The notes: a model not told the origin generated them from the letters alone. A stretch of DNA of 64,000 nt from Arthrobacter crystallopoietes (GCF_002849715.1 NZ_CP018863.1:124001-188000), one strand, 5' to 3'; positions 50,581-59,970 are shown, counted from the first letter of the stretch. Numbers and translations: made by a program.

Positions 50581-52392
50581 TTACTCACCCTTGACTTTCC
50601 AGTCCCAGAAGTTCCAGAAGACACCGGTCTGGTTCGGCTGGTAGACAACGCCTTCAACACGTTCGCTGTTGTAAGCATCGAGCCCCACCGACTGGAAGAG
50701 CGGCAATCCATAGAATGAGTCCCACACCAGCTTGTCGATCTTGGTGATGATTTCATCCTGTGCGGCCGCGTCCGTGGTGACCATGAGTTCGTCCATCAGC
50801 TTGTCGGCCTCTGGATCGGAGAAGCCGTTGTAGTTTGAGCCGCTGTCCGTACGGAAGATCTGCGGTACGCCGCTGACGCCGACACCGGAGTTGATCCAGC
50901 CGTAGATGGACGCATCATAGGTGCCGGTTCCCAAGGCAGCACCCCAGTCAGAGGCGCCCAGACCGCCGTCGACAATTTCGAACCCTGCCTGCTCCGCAGA
51001 TTCCTGGATCAAGGCAAAGGCATCCACGCGGTTCGGGTTGTCCTTGTTGTACATGATCCGCACTTCGGGAGTCTCGCCGTTGAGCAACTCCTTGGCGCCT
51101 TCGATGTCAGCTTCCTGGTATGCCTCCGAGCCGTTGGACGCGGCAGAGGCCCCATAGGCCTCCTGGGCAGGAACGAAGAACTGCGAGTCCAGCGGTGCAG
51201 CGTCTTCCTTCAGCGGCTTCACGATGCGGTCCACGATGGTCTGCCGTGGAACAGCTTTCATGAAGGCTTCCCGGACGTTTTCATCGGCGAAAACGCCCGT
51301 GTAATTGAGGTCGATGTGGTCGTAGGCCAGCTGGTCGTCGACTTCTACTGTGACGCCATCAATCGATTCGAGCAGCTCGACTGTGTCCGCGGAGGGCTGA
51401 GGGGCAATGATGTCCACCTCGCCGTTCTCCAGCGCTTGGACCTGGTCGGGGGCGGCGCCGATGAACCGGACGGTAATTTCGTTCACGTTCGGGGTCGGGC
51501 CCCAGTCATAGGACTCATTGCGTACCAGGGTGATTGACTGATCCGGCGTGATGCTGTCCACCATGAAAGGCCCACTGGAGAGATACAGCGATTCGTCGCT
51601 GGGCAACGACTTCGTGTCGAATCCAGTGTTATAAACGTCGGCAACTGCTTGCAGCTCGGCATTCGGATCGGCAGGATTCGCCGCGTCACCGCGTTCCAGT
51701 CCCTCAATCAGGTCGATAAGAGCTTGCTCGTCAGCCAAGCCGGCCTTTTCTGCAATGACATGCGCAGGCATGCCGATACCGCCGTCGTTTAGTCCGCCGA
51801 AGACAATCTCCCAGTCGGCGTACGGCTTGGAGTAGGTCAAGGTGATGGAGCGGCCGTCGTCGCCGATCTCGGGGATCTCGGTCAGTGCGAGGCCGCTCGT
51901 GTCGCCGGCGTAATCGAAGTAGTTCGTTCCTTCGGTGACTTCACCGGTTTCCGGGTCGACCGTCGCATCATTGGCGTAGCCGGATTCGGAGACCCAGTTC
52001 AGCATGAGGTCGGCCGCGTCGACGGCATTGCCATCAGACCACTGGACGCCCTCGTTGAGGGTGTATTTCACGACCAGTGGGTCATCGGAAAGCTTTTCAT
52101 ATGTTCCGAATTCTTCATTCCGGACGACGTTGAGTTCATTATCGATGTGGTAGAAACCGCCGCGGGTCATGTAGGCGATCTTGCCGTTGATATCAACGTT
52201 GCCTGCGGCGGTGTCCGAGTTGAACGAACTGAACGCATTGGTCTCAGCGACACTAATGGTTCCACCGGTAGCCGCGGTATCGCCTGCACCTTCGGATGCG
52301 GTATTTCCGCCACCCGTCGACGCGCAGGCACTCAGTGCCATGGCCGCAACAGCAGCAACACCGATTGCTTTGGAAGTACGTCCGAAACGCAT
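50581..52392 (-). CDS. peptide-binding lipoprotein (second system, SBP family 5)
   Basis: A 603-residue SBP_bac_5 protein. The signal peptide MRFGRTSKAIGVAAVAAMAL ends in the lipobox LSACAS (Cys about residue 25) and is followed by a Gly/Thr/Ala-rich linker. The mature chain contains YTLNEGVQWSDGNAVDAADL, SLYLSSGPFMVDSITPDQSI and ASIYGWINSGVGVSGVPQIF, consistent with a large peptide-binding protein. ATG 52392 has AGGAGG 4-5 nt upstream; the longer open frame has no signal sequence. It is the first gene of the second importer, followed by a strong hairpin and the permease genes. Confidence 0.93.
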   Translation of the reverse strand: MRFGRTSKAIGVAAVAAMALSACASTGGGNTASEGAGDTAATGGTISVAETNAFSSFNSDTAAGNVDINGKIAYMTRGGFYHIDNELNVVRNEEFGTYEKLSDDPLVVKYTLNEGVQWSDGNAVDAADLMLNWVSESGYANDATVDPETGEVTEGTNYFDYAGDTSGLALTEIPEIGDDGRSITLTYSKPYADWEIVFGGLNDGGIGMPAHVIAEKAGLADEQALIDLIEGLERGDAANPADPNAELQAVADVYNTGFDTKSLPSDESLYLSSGPFMVDSITPDQSITLVRNESYDWGPTPNVNEITVRFIGAAPDQVQALENGEVDIIAPQPSADTVELLESIDGVTVEVDDQLAYDHIDLNYTGVFADENVREAFMKAVPRQTIVDRIVKPLKEDAAPLDSQFFVPAQEAYGASAASNGSEAYQEADIEGAKELLNGETPEVRIMYNKDNPNRVDAFALIQESAEQAGFEIVDGGLGASDWGAALGTGTYDASIYGWINSGVGVSGVPQIFRTDSGSNYNGFSDPEADKLMDELMVTTDAAAQDEIITKIDKLVWDSFYGLPLFQSVGLDAYNSERVEGVVYQPNQTGVFWNFWDWKVKGE

Positions 52393-52785
52393 TCCGCCTC
52401 CTAGTTCCTCAGAGTGATTTGTGTGGCCGGTCCGCCGATCGGGATCCGGCAAAAGCACGGATTGGTTGCCCCTGAATTACTGCCGTGAAAGTGGCGTGCC
52501 TCACATGCATAAGAGCGTAAACCGTTACACCTACTCTTGGGTATAAAAAAGTTGCTTCACAACGGGTTGTTATCGAGATGCAACCAAACGACGGCGCAAC
52601 ACAACGTCCCAAACGAGCCTCTTCACTCCGAGCGGAAGATCAGCCGATCCGCGTAAACTCGCGGAAGAAACGGGCAAAAAAAGAGCCAGCGGCCCCGCTC
52701 TTGTCGAACCGGAACCGCTGGGTGGGACGATTTTTAGTTATTGGTTGCTAACCGGTTCCACGCATTGCGGCAGCAAGCGGGCAAG
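52393..52785. other. 393-nt region upstream of the second peptide importer
   Basis: No gene was recognised. It contains the importer's promoter region, which is AT-richer than the surroundings (a TTTTTT run on minus near 52545-52551), an ACAAC-GG-GTTGT inverted repeat at 52559-52570 that could be an operator, and the terminator of the DUF1801 gene at 52675-52722. No promoter hexamer pair could be fixed with confidence. Confidence 0.4.
52675..52722 (-). terminator. intrinsic terminator after the DUF1801 gene
   Basis: On the minus strand CCAGCGG pairs with CCGCTGG with additional pairing of the intervening CCGG/CGGGG bases, followed by CTCTTTTTTT. This is one of the few hairpins here with a proper T tract. 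Confidence 0.75.
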
Positions 52786-53154
52786 CTACATCCACTTCAC
52801 GCCGTCCTTCTCGTACTCCCGGATGCGATAGGCAATCATCCTGCTGAGCACGTCCGTGGGTACAGGTGCGTCGTACGGCAGCTGTATCGAGCCTTTGCCT
52901 GTCTTGTATCCAATGAGCTGGTCACTGAAAGCAGCAAGGGTGGACGGCGTAAAGACGAAATTTGCGTGCTTTTGATGGCCGCTAAAGACGAACAGAATTG
53001 TTCCCAGGGAGTAGGCAGGGTGGCCCCATTTGAGTCCTTCGGTGGCGTTGGGAGCGCAGTTGCGGCTTATTTCCCGCAATTCCCGAAGCCGCAACTGGAC
53101 GTCCTCGGCGAACGAACCGATGTACGCGTCAACGCTCTCGTGCTGTATCGCCAT
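52786..53154 (-). CDS. DUF1801 (YdhG-like) protein
   Basis: A 122-residue protein with the DUF1801 pattern: VDAYIGSFAEDVQLRLRELR at the N-terminus, LKWGHPAYSL in the middle, and FTPSTLAAFSDQLIGYKTGK, GSIQLPYDAPVPTDVLSRMI towards the C-terminus. Members include iron-chaperone frataxin-like YdhG proteins, but most are uncharacterised. ATG 53154 has AAGG 7 nt upstream. The gene and its neighbour at 53.3-53.8 kb form a patch between the peptide importer and ychF with no obvious link to either, so they may be accessory. Confidence 0.85.
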   Translation of the reverse strand: MAIQHESVDAYIGSFAEDVQLRLRELREISRNCAPNATEGLKWGHPAYSLGTILFVFSGHQKHANFVFTPSTLAAFSDQLIGYKTGKGSIQLPYDAPVPTDVLSRMIAYRIREYEKDGVKWM

Positions 53155-53321
53155 AGGACTACCTTGCCATCATCGACACAGACTCAGGTGGTAAAGCGGA
53201 ACTCCTCCACATCCTCGCGGTGAGAAACCTCCGTTTGCCGACGCGATGAGGTCTAGATTCTCGGCGTGCGCTACGCCGTCATGATCACACCCAACGTGTG
53301 TGTGTTGCTGCCGCACCGCGA

Positions 53322-53846
53322 TCATCCGATCATGTAGGCGAATCCACGCCCCTCCGAGGCCACCGCATCGGCGAAGTCTCTAGCTCGATGTAGGAATTGG
53401 GTCGCGTAGGCCAGCTCGGACTCCAACGACTGACTGGACGAGCAGAACCCGCCCAGGCCCGCTTCGATGTCGGCGTCGCTGATCGTCTCAAGGTCCCGGG
53501 CGATGGGTTCGACCTCATGAGGCGGGAGTGCGCGCACCCACGGCCGCCAGGTGAAACCACCGTCGGTGTTTGTCACCTGCCCTTCGAACATCCGGTAGGC
53601 CGCTCTGGCTCCAGCACCCGAAGAGCGCCGAGCAGTTAGCCGCTGCAGGTGCTGCCATGCCTTGTCGAGGTAGAGAAAGTCACGCTCCGGCAAGGATTGC
53701 CGGAAGTCTGTGACACCGTGAGTGAAACCCGGCTCAAGGCCCAATGCGTCCGCGAGCGGGTCGGAGCCAATCACCGTGAGTGGGTCAGCGAGTGCCTTCT
53801 CGGTCTGATCGCTGTCGAATGCGTATGCGTAGTATCTGATTCCCAT
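53322..53846 (-). CDS. DUF1877 (YfbM-like) protein
   Basis: A 174-residue protein starting MGIRYYAYAFDSDQTEKALA. DUF1877/YfbM features are the LYLDKAWQHLQRL stretch followed by a loop with AYRMFEGQVTNTDGGFTWRP, and a later VRALPPHEVEPIARDLETIS and YATQFLHRARDFADAVASEG. The family is of unknown function and often patchily distributed. The open frame extends 57 codons upstream without family similarity, so ATG 53846 is used. There is no good ribosome binding site, and no neighbours suggest a pathway. Confidence 0.8.
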   Translation of the reverse strand: MGIRYYAYAFDSDQTEKALADPLTVIGSDPLADALGLEPGFTHGVTDFRQSLPERDFLYLDKAWQHLQRLTARRSSGAGARAAYRMFEGQVTNTDGGFTWRPWVRALPPHEVEPIARDLETISDADIEAGLGGFCSSSQSLESELAYATQFLHRARDFADAVASEGRGFAYMIG

Positions 53847-54133
53847 ACGACGATTTTGAGACAGCAGTACGCCGCCACGGCCAATATCGTGTCGCCTGTG
53901 GATAACGAGGCAGGGGACCGACAGTCGTCCGATATGAAAAGGGACTTGACTGCGCTCCGCCACAGCAAAAACGTGTGGCGGCAAACATCGATGTCGTACG
54001 GGGAATACCCGGCCCAAACACGACCGGCCAGCCTCAACGAGGCAGATATCGCAGATACGCGGCGCCTTGTCGAAGATTCTGTATTCAGGAGGGGTCGATC
54101 GATCCGCACTCCAGGGTGCGCTTTACCCAGCCC
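53847..54133. other. 287-nt gap without recognised genes
   Basis: No convincing gene on either strand; short open frames show no family resemblance. Base composition looks slightly less GC-rich than the backbone, in keeping with an accessory patch. The next feature is the ychF terminator. Confidence 0.35.
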
Positions 54134-54170
54134 GGCGGTCGCTCCTGCAGTTACGGCAGGAGCGACCGCC
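54134..54170 (-). terminator. hairpin terminator after ychF
   Basis: GGCGGTCGCTCCTGC pairs perfectly with GCAGGAGCGACCGCC (15 bp) around a 7-nt loop, 9 nt beyond the ychF stop on the minus strand. There is no strong T tract. Confidence 0.75.
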
Positions 54171-54178
54171 AGGCCGAG

Positions 54179-55264
54179 TTATACATTGAACCTAAACTCC
54201 ACGACGTCGCCGTCGGACATGACGTATTCCTTGCCTTCGATCCTGACCTTGCCGCGGGACTTAGCCTCTGCCATCGAACCGGCATCTACGAGATCGGCGA
54301 AGGAGACCACTTCCGCTTTGATGAAGCCGCGCTGGAAATCGGAGTGGATAACACCGGCTGCCTGCGGAGCGGTATCGCCCTGGTTGATCGTCCAGGCGCG
54401 AGCTTCCTTCGGCCCGGCCGTCAAGTAAGTCTGGAGACCCAGTGTATGGAATCCGACCCTGGCCAGCTGATCCAGGCCTGATTCGTCCTGGCCGTTCATC
54501 TCCAGCATTTCGCGGGCCTCTTCCGGTTCCAGCTCCACCAGATCCGACTCCAGCTTCGCGTCAAGGAACACGCAGTCCGCCGGAGCAACCAGTTCGCGCA
54601 ACTCGGCCTGGCGCTCGGCGCTGCCCAAAATAGTGTCATCGACGTTGAAGACATAGATAAAGGGCTTGGCCGTCAACAGGCTCAGCTCCCGCAGGTTCTC
54701 GACGTCGAGCTTGTCGCTCTCCACGGACGCGAAGATCGTATCCCCGCGCTCCAGCACCTTCCGGGCTGCCTCCATGGCGGCCAGTTCGGCGGCGTCGCGC
54801 TTCTTGATCTTCACTTCCTTCTCAACCCGAGGCAGTGCCTTTTCCAGCGTCTGCAGATCCGCGAGGATCAGTTCGGTGTTGATGGTTTCGAGATCGGAGC
54901 GCGGATCCACCTTACCTTCAACGTGGACCACATCGGGGTCGTCGAACACGCGGATGACCTGGGCGATGGCCTGGGCTTCACGGATATTGGCCAGGAACTG
55001 GTTGCCCAGCCCTTCGCCTTCGGAGGCGCCCCGGACAATCCCGGCGATATCGACAAAAGACACGGTCGCCGGCAGAATGCGCTGGGAGCCGAAGATTTCG
55101 GCCAGCTTATCCAGCCGGGAATCAGGCAAGGGCACCACGCCGACATTCGGCTCGATGGTCGCGAACGGATAATTCGCCGCCAGAACCTGGTTCCGGGTCA
55201 GTGCGTTGAAGAGAGTTGATTTGCCGACGTTGGGCAGTCCGACGATGCCAATAGTAAGAGCCAC
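54179..55264 (-). CDS. ychF: redox-regulated ATPase/GTPase YchF (Ola1 family)
   Basis: A 361-residue TRAFAC P-loop protein. The start MALTIGIVGLPNVGKSTLFN contains Walker A at about residues 8-16, followed by SFVDIAGIVRGASEGEGLGN (G3 region), a coiled-coil insertion and the C-terminal TGS domain (about 275-361). YchF binds ATP rather than GTP and associates with ribosomes. I use GTG 55264, giving the universal N-terminus and length; the frame extends 20 codons further upstream. A GGTATCC-AA-GGATACC palindrome sits directly before the start codon. Confidence 0.95.
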   Translation of the reverse strand: MALTIGIVGLPNVGKSTLFNALTRNQVLAANYPFATIEPNVGVVPLPDSRLDKLAEIFGSQRILPATVSFVDIAGIVRGASEGEGLGNQFLANIREAQAIAQVIRVFDDPDVVHVEGKVDPRSDLETINTELILADLQTLEKALPRVEKEVKIKKRDAAELAAMEAARKVLERGDTIFASVESDKLDVENLRELSLLTAKPFIYVFNVDDTILGSAERQAELRELVAPADCVFLDAKLESDLVELEPEEAREMLEMNGQDESGLDQLARVGFHTLGLQTYLTAGPKEARAWTINQGDTAPQAAGVIHSDFQRGFIKAEVVSFADLVDAGSMAEAKSRGKVRIEGKEYVMSDGDVVEFRFNV

Positions 55265-55280
55265 GGTATCCAAGGATACC
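55265..55280 (-). promoter_or_regulatory. palindrome with possible -10 directly upstream of ychF
   Basis: GGTATCC-AA-GGATACC is a perfect 7-bp inverted repeat adjacent to the GTG start. On the minus strand it includes TATCCT, 8 nt before the start, so it may combine a leaderless -10 with an operator. Confidence 0.35.
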
Positions 55281-55376
55281 GGTGAGGTACCCGGCTCAGC
55301 GATTCGTCCCGAACGGTGGCGCAAACGACGCCCCGGCTTCGCCTAAATTGTCAGAGCCGGCTGGCATGGTTGAGCT

Positions 55377-56588
55377 ATGGATGCGTTTCAGATTGTGCTC
55401 ACATTGCTCATGCTGGTTTTAGGGGCAGCGGCCGGGGCTGCGGGAACTGCGGTGGCCTACCGCCGCAGGGTCGCAGTGCTGGCGGAAGAAATTGACGACG
55501 CCGGTGCGCGGCTTGGCAACGCGACGGCCCGTTTGGCGGCGGCCGAGGCGGAAAGCCGTTTGCTCGCCCAGCAGAACCGGCAGCTTACCGCCAGCAGCGA
55601 GCAGGACAACTCTGTCCTTCGTGCTCTGGTCCCGGTGGGGGAAAAGCTGAAGACGGTCCAGCAGCAGGTCAATGTGCTCGAGCGGGACCGCGTCGAACAA
55701 TTCGGCCAGCTGGCCGAGCAGCTTCGCGCTGCGCAACTCAACGATGAGCAGTTGCTGCGTTCCACTCAGACCCTGACCGCGGCATTGCAGTCCAACTCCG
55801 CCCGCGGACAGTGGGGAGAGGTTCAGCTCCGCCGGGTGGTGGAGGCCGCCGGCATGCTGGCCCACGTGGACTTTAGCGAGCAGGTCCATCTGGTGGGAGC
55901 CGAGCGTACCCTTCGACCTGACATGCTGATCCATTTGCCCGGCTCCAAATCGCTCGTGGTGGATGCCAAGGTGCCGCTGCGGGCATATCTGGAAGCCCAG
56001 GAACTGCCGTCTTTCGGCTCCGCGGAGGAGCGTCAAAAGCGGGCCGGCCTGCTGACTACGCATGCCAAGGCCGTCAAGGCACACGTGGACGCACTTGCAA
56101 ACAAGAAATACTGGGACGGAGTGGATGCCTCCCCCGAACTCGTCCTGTGCTTCCTGCCCGCGGAGTCCGTTCTATCAGCGGCCCTGCAGAGTGAACCGGG
56201 TCTGTTGGATTACGCCTTCTCCCGCAACGTGGCCCTCGTCTCCCCCGTCTCCCTGCTGGCCACGCTGAAGTCGGTTGCCTTTACCTGGCGCCAGGAAGTC
56301 CTCACCGAGAACGCCCGGGAGATCTTCGAGCTGTCGCGCCAGCTCTACGACCGGCTGGGCACCCTTGGTGAGCATGTGACGAAGCTCGGCTCGTCCCTGA
56401 AGGGATCGGTGGAAAAGTACAACGCCTTCGTCGGAACACTGGAGTCAAGGGTCCTGCCGACAGCGCGGAGGATCAGTGCCTTTGACCCGTCTTCGCTGAA
56501 GGAGCCACCCGCGCCCCAGGCCTTGGAGAGTACACCGCGGCTGTTGGCCGCACCGGAGCTCATCGCCGACCAGGAGCGCAGCGCCTAG
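55377..56588 (+). CDS. rmuC: DNA recombination protein RmuC
   Basis: A 403-residue protein. An N-terminal membrane helix (VLTLLMLVLGAAAGAAGTAV, residues 7-27) leads into a long coiled coil (about 28-130) and the RmuC domain: SARGQWGEVQLRRVVEAAGM, VVDAKVPLRAYLEAQ (nuclease-fold Asp/Lys) and ALVSPVSLLATLKSVAFTWR. RmuC limits inversions between short repeats and is thought to be a nuclease of the PD-(D/E)xK type. ATG 55377; divergent from ychF with about 110 nt between starts. Confidence 0.93.
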   Translation: MDAFQIVLTLLMLVLGAAAGAAGTAVAYRRRVAVLAEEIDDAGARLGNATARLAAAEAESRLLAQQNRQLTASSEQDNSVLRALVPVGEKLKTVQQQVNVLERDRVEQFGQLAEQLRAAQLNDEQLLRSTQTLTAALQSNSARGQWGEVQLRRVVEAAGMLAHVDFSEQVHLVGAERTLRPDMLIHLPGSKSLVVDAKVPLRAYLEAQELPSFGSAEERQKRAGLLTTHAKAVKAHVDALANKKYWDGVDASPELVLCFLPAESVLSAALQSEPGLLDYAFSRNVALVSPVSLLATLKSVAFTWRQEVLTENAREIFELSRQLYDRLGTLGEHVTKLGSSLKGSVEKYNAFVGTLESRVLPTARRISAFDPSSLKEPPAPQALESTPRLLAAPELIADQERSA

Positions 56589-56620
56589 CCATAGACGCGC
56601 CGGTGCCCGTCCCGCCACGT

Positions 56621-57706
56621 CTAGTGTGCGGGCCGGGCACCCCTGCCGCCGAGGCCGCGTGAAACGTCGCCCTTTTCCTTCAGAGTGGCGCGCAGTTCCT
56701 TGGGCAGCGAGAACAGAATGTCCTCTTCTGCGGTAACCACTTCCTCAACATCGGCATAACCGTAGTCTGCGAGCAGGCTCAGAACTTCGCGCACGAGGAC
56801 CTCGGGCACGGAGGCTCCCGAGGTCACACCGACAGTGGAGATGCCTTCAAACCAGGATTCGTCGACCTGGTTCGCGAAGTCCACGCGGTAGGAAGCCTTC
56901 GCGCCGTATTCCAGAGCCACCTCTACCAGGCGCACGGAGTTGGAGGAATTCGCCGACCCCACCACGATGACCAGTTCCGCCTGCGGGGCGATCTTCTTGA
57001 TCGCAGCCTGCCGGTTTGAGGTTGCATAGCAAATGTCGTCGCTGGGAGGATCCTGCAGGGTCGGGAAGCGCTCCTTGAGCAGGTTCACGGTCAGCATAGT
57101 CTCGTCCACACTCAGCGTGGTCTGCGACAGCCAGATCACCTTGTTCGGATCCCGGACCTCGACCTTGTCGACATCTTCCGGGCCGTTGACGATCTGGATA
57201 TGCTCGGGAGCCTCTCCGGCCGTGCCCTCGACCTCTTCGTGGCCCTCATGTCCGATAAGCAGGATGTCGAAATCGTCCTTCGCGAAACGGACGGCCTCGC
57301 GGTGAACCTTCGTCACCAAGGGGCAGGTCGCATCAATCGTCTGCAGTCCGCGATCTTCGGCAGATTGCACGACGGCGGGTGAAACGCCATGGGCGGAGAA
57401 GATAACCAGTGCCCCCTCGGGCACCTCGTCCGTCTCTTCGACGAAGATCGCGCCCTTTTCTTCCAAGGTGCTGACCACATGGAGGTTGTGCACAATCTGC
57501 TTACGCACGTAAACCGGCGGGCCGTAATGCTCGAGCGCCTTTTCGACGGCGATAACCGCGCGATCGACGCCGGCGCAGTATCCGCGCGGAGCAGCCAGCA
57601 GGACTTTGCGGGGCCCTTCGACCAGTGCGGCCGAGGCAATGTCTTCGGGGCTGCGGCGCCTGCGCGGAATGGTGGGCATCGGAACGGACACAGCAGTGGT
57701 ACTCAT
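56621..57706 (-). CDS. ispH: 4-hydroxy-3-methylbut-2-enyl diphosphate reductase IspH
   Basis: A 361-residue Fe-S reductase performing the last step of the MEP pathway, yielding IPP and DMAPP. The three cluster-binding Cys are in [23 protein letters not shown] and [23 protein letters not shown] closes the active site. The N-terminal 35 residues are a less conserved extension. ATG 57706 lies 6 nt after TAGCAT and has no ribosome binding site, suggesting a leaderless message. The neighbouring xseA/xseB and ychF genes match the gene set around ispH in mycobacteria. Confidence 0.95.
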   Translation of the reverse strand: MSTTAVSVPMPTIPRRRRSPEDIASAALVEGPRKVLLAAPRGYCAGVDRAVIAVEKALEHYGPPVYVRKQIVHNLHVVSTLEEKGAIFVEETDEVPEGALVIFSAHGVSPAVVQSAEDRGLQTIDATCPLVTKVHREAVRFAKDDFDILLIGHEGHEEVEGTAGEAPEHIQIVNGPEDVDKVEVRDPNKVIWLSQTTLSVDETMLTVNLLKERFPTLQDPPSDDICYATSNRQAAIKKIAPQAELVIVVGSANSSNSVRLVEVALEYGAKASYRVDFANQVDESWFEGISTVGVTSGASVPEVLVREVLSLLADYGYADVEEVVTAEEDILFSLPKELRATLKEKGDVSRGLGGRGARPAH

Positions 57707-57712
57707 ACATCC

Positions 57713-57718
57713 ATGCTA
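57713..57718 (-). promoter_or_regulatory. -10 hexamer for leaderless ispH
   Basis: TAGCAT on the minus strand is followed by GGATGT and the ATG at 57706. Confidence 0.5.
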
Positions 57719-57722
57719 GCCG

Positions 57723-58547
57723 TTAGGCCCTTCGACCCGAGAGTTGACGGGCTGTTACACCAATCACCGCGGCCGCCAATCCTGCCCCGGCGAGCACGAC
57801 GGTCCAGGGTTGGAATGACGCTGTCGCGAGTTCAACGAACCGCGCGGTGAAGGCGTCGGCAACAGGACCGGCAGCATCATGTTGCGCAGCCACATCGGGT
57901 GCCGCCCCCGCAGCCAACCACAAAGCTGCAGCAAGGATAACCGCGCCGATACCAAGCCAGGCAAGGGCAGTCGACGCTCTCCTCGCTACCATCAGTGTCA
58001 GCAGCGCACCGGCAAAAGCCCCCGCCGCGATCCAGCGCCACTCGTTGGCAACACGCTGTACAAGGTCGATGGATTGCTGCTGATCTGCCTGGCCGATATC
58101 GACGATGAGCTCCTCTTGCACTGGGATCTCCGTCCCTAACGTGTCCGCTACCCGCTGAATCGCCAAGGCAACAATGGGAGCGATATCAAGCCGGAGCGCA
58201 CCCTCATCCGGGCCTTCTGCCTCCAGCGTCAGAGTATGGGACTTCGCCAAAGCTTCGTTCCATGCCTGCGGGAACTCTTCCAATCCGGTGACGGCTCCGG
58301 CCGCCCTGGCGATAATGGGATCAACCAGCTCCTGGAGCCCCGGCGGCAACTGGCTTTGGTTGCGCACTTCTTCCGCGATCGCCGCCGCCAGGGCGCTGCG
58401 GAACTGGGGGGCCTGCCCCATGGGTGCCGCCAATTCGACGAAGCCTTGCTGGTTCGTCAGGTTCTGGCTGGCCCACGCCGCAGGCACGGCGACGGCTGTC
58501 ATTACCAGTGTGACCAGGCCAAGAACCAAGGCAAGGACGGAACGCAT
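57723..58547 (-). CDS. membrane protein of unknown function between ispH and xseA
   Basis: A 274-residue protein. A signal-like N-terminal helix (VLALVLGLVTLVMTAVAVPAAWA, residues 4-26) is followed by a roughly 140-residue extracytoplasmic helical region and three more membrane helices (IAAGAFAGALLTLMVA, ALAWLGIGAVILAAALWLA, WTVVLAGAGLAAAVIGVTA). No family or catalytic motif is recognised. It may be cotranscribed with ispH, although an own -10 for ispH is predicted in the 16-nt gap. A membrane protein gene also sits near ispH in mycobacteria (Rv1111c, from memory); homology to it is not established here. Confidence 0.7.
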   Translation of the reverse strand: MRSVLALVLGLVTLVMTAVAVPAAWASQNLTNQQGFVELAAPMGQAPQFRSALAAAIAEEVRNQSQLPPGLQELVDPIIARAAGAVTGLEEFPQAWNEALAKSHTLTLEAEGPDEGALRLDIAPIVALAIQRVADTLGTEIPVQEELIVDIGQADQQQSIDLVQRVANEWRWIAAGAFAGALLTLMVARRASTALAWLGIGAVILAAALWLAAGAAPDVAAQHDAAGPVADAFTARFVELATASFQPWTVVLAGAGLAAAVIGVTARQLSGRRA

Positions 58548-58593
58548 CCGCAGGCTCCTCTCCGCCGGCTACCCGAGAGGCGCAGGATGCCTC

Positions 58594-58623
58594 TTGGGAT
58601 AAGTAGAACAGAATCAATAATGT
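58594..58623 (+). promoter_or_regulatory. promoter of xseA-xseB
   Basis: TTGGGA (58594-58599) and TAATGT (58618-58623) are 18 nt apart, upstream of xseA with a leader of about 65 nt and an AGAGGGA ribosome binding site. Confidence 0.4.
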
Positions 58624-58695
58624 CTGCGATAGCTGATAAGAATGTAAGGATCGCTGTACTCTAGCTGCGCCAAGCTTCGCCGAGAGGGACACTAC

Positions 58696-59970
58696 GTGAA
58701 CCAGAACCCGGGGCCACCCGCCGGTGGCCAATTGGATGCCCCGGCCAAGCCATCCACTCTGCCTGCCACCGCCTTGGAGACCTCGGCGGAGAATCCCTGG
58801 CCGCTGCGGCTGCTGTCGCAGAAGCTCAAGAGCCACATTGACCGTGTCCCGCCCACCTGGATCGAAGGCCAGGTGATTGAGCTCAACAGGCGGAACAATG
58901 TCACGTACCTCACCCTGCGGGATACGGAAGCGGAAGCATCGTTCAGCCTCGTGGCCTGGGGCAGTGTCATGGCCCGCCTGGAGTTTCCCCTTGAGCCGGG
59001 ATCGCGTGTCGTGGCGCAGCTGAAGCCGGATCTGTATGTGAAGACCGGCAGGCTCTCGATGCAGACCCGCGATATCCGCCCCGTTGGTCTCGGTGATCTG
59101 CTGGCGCGGCTCGAACGGCTTCGCCATGCCCTTGCCGCCGAGGGCCTCTTCGCGCTAGAACGCAAGAAACCGCTTCCAATGCTGCCGCACCGTATCGGGT
59201 TGATTACCGGCCGCGACTCGGATGCCATGAAAGACGTTATCCGCAACGCTTCCCTCCGCTGGCCCGCCGTGGCCTTCGAAGTCCGGGAAGTCGCTGTCCA
59301 GGGTGTTAATGCCGTAACCCAGATCCAGCGCGCACTCGTGGAGCTGGACGCCCGCGAGGATGTGGAAGTCATCGTCATCGCCCGCGGCGGCGGATCCCTT
59401 GAAGACCTGCTGCCGTTCAGCAGCGAGGATCTGATCCGCGCGGTTTCGGCTGCCCATACGCCGGTGGTCAGCGCCATCGGACACGAAGCGGACCGTCCCC
59501 TGCTGGACGAGGTGGCGGATCTGCGCGCTTCCACTCCCACCGATGCCGCAAAGCGCATTGTCCCGGATGTCAACGAGGAGCTCGCCAGGATAGCCCAGGC
59601 ACGGCAGATGCTGGACCGCAGGGTGGACCAGTTGATCCGGGTCGAGAGCGAGCGGCTGACCGCCATCCGTTCCCGCCCGGTCCTGGCCAATCCAGCCAGC
59701 ATGGTGGAAGCCCGGCACGAAGACCTGCAGCGTTTGTCCTCTCGGGCTTACAACTGCATCTCGGCCGCCGTCCACCGGGACTCGGACCGGATCGCCCATC
59801 TCAGGGCACAGGTTCGTTCCCTCTCGCCGCAGAACACTCTGGACCGTGGCTACGCCGTCGTGCAACTGCCGGACGGCAGCGTCCTGCGTGACAGCTCTGA
59901 CGCTGCGGCCGGAACGCGGCTGCGTGTGCGTGTTGCCGTGGGCGAACTGTCGGCCGACGTCGCTCCCTAA
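58696..59970 (+). CDS. xseA: exodeoxyribonuclease VII large subunit
   Basis: A 424-residue protein. The N-terminal OB-fold (about 35-130; [20 protein letters not shown]) binds single-stranded DNA, and the catalytic Exonuc_VII_L domain shows [40 protein letters not shown] and [22 protein letters not shown]-terminal coiled coil and [20 protein letters not shown] complete the family pattern. With XseB it degrades single-stranded DNA to short oligonucleotides. Start GTG 58696 has AGAGGGA upstream. xseB follows after 38 nt. Confidence 0.95.
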   Translation: MNQNPGPPAGGQLDAPAKPSTLPATALETSAENPWPLRLLSQKLKSHIDRVPPTWIEGQVIELNRRNNVTYLTLRDTEAEASFSLVAWGSVMARLEFPLEPGSRVVAQLKPDLYVKTGRLSMQTRDIRPVGLGDLLARLERLRHALAAEGLFALERKKPLPMLPHRIGLITGRDSDAMKDVIRNASLRWPAVAFEVREVAVQGVNAVTQIQRALVELDAREDVEVIVIARGGGSLEDLLPFSSEDLIRAVSAAHTPVVSAIGHEADRPLLDEVADLRASTPTDAAKRIVPDVNEELARIAQARQMLDRRVDQLIRVESERLTAIRSRPVLANPASMVEARHEDLQRLSSRAYNCISAAVHRDSDRIAHLRAQVRSLSPQNTLDRGYAVVQLPDGSVLRDSSDAAAGTRLRVRVAVGELSADVAP

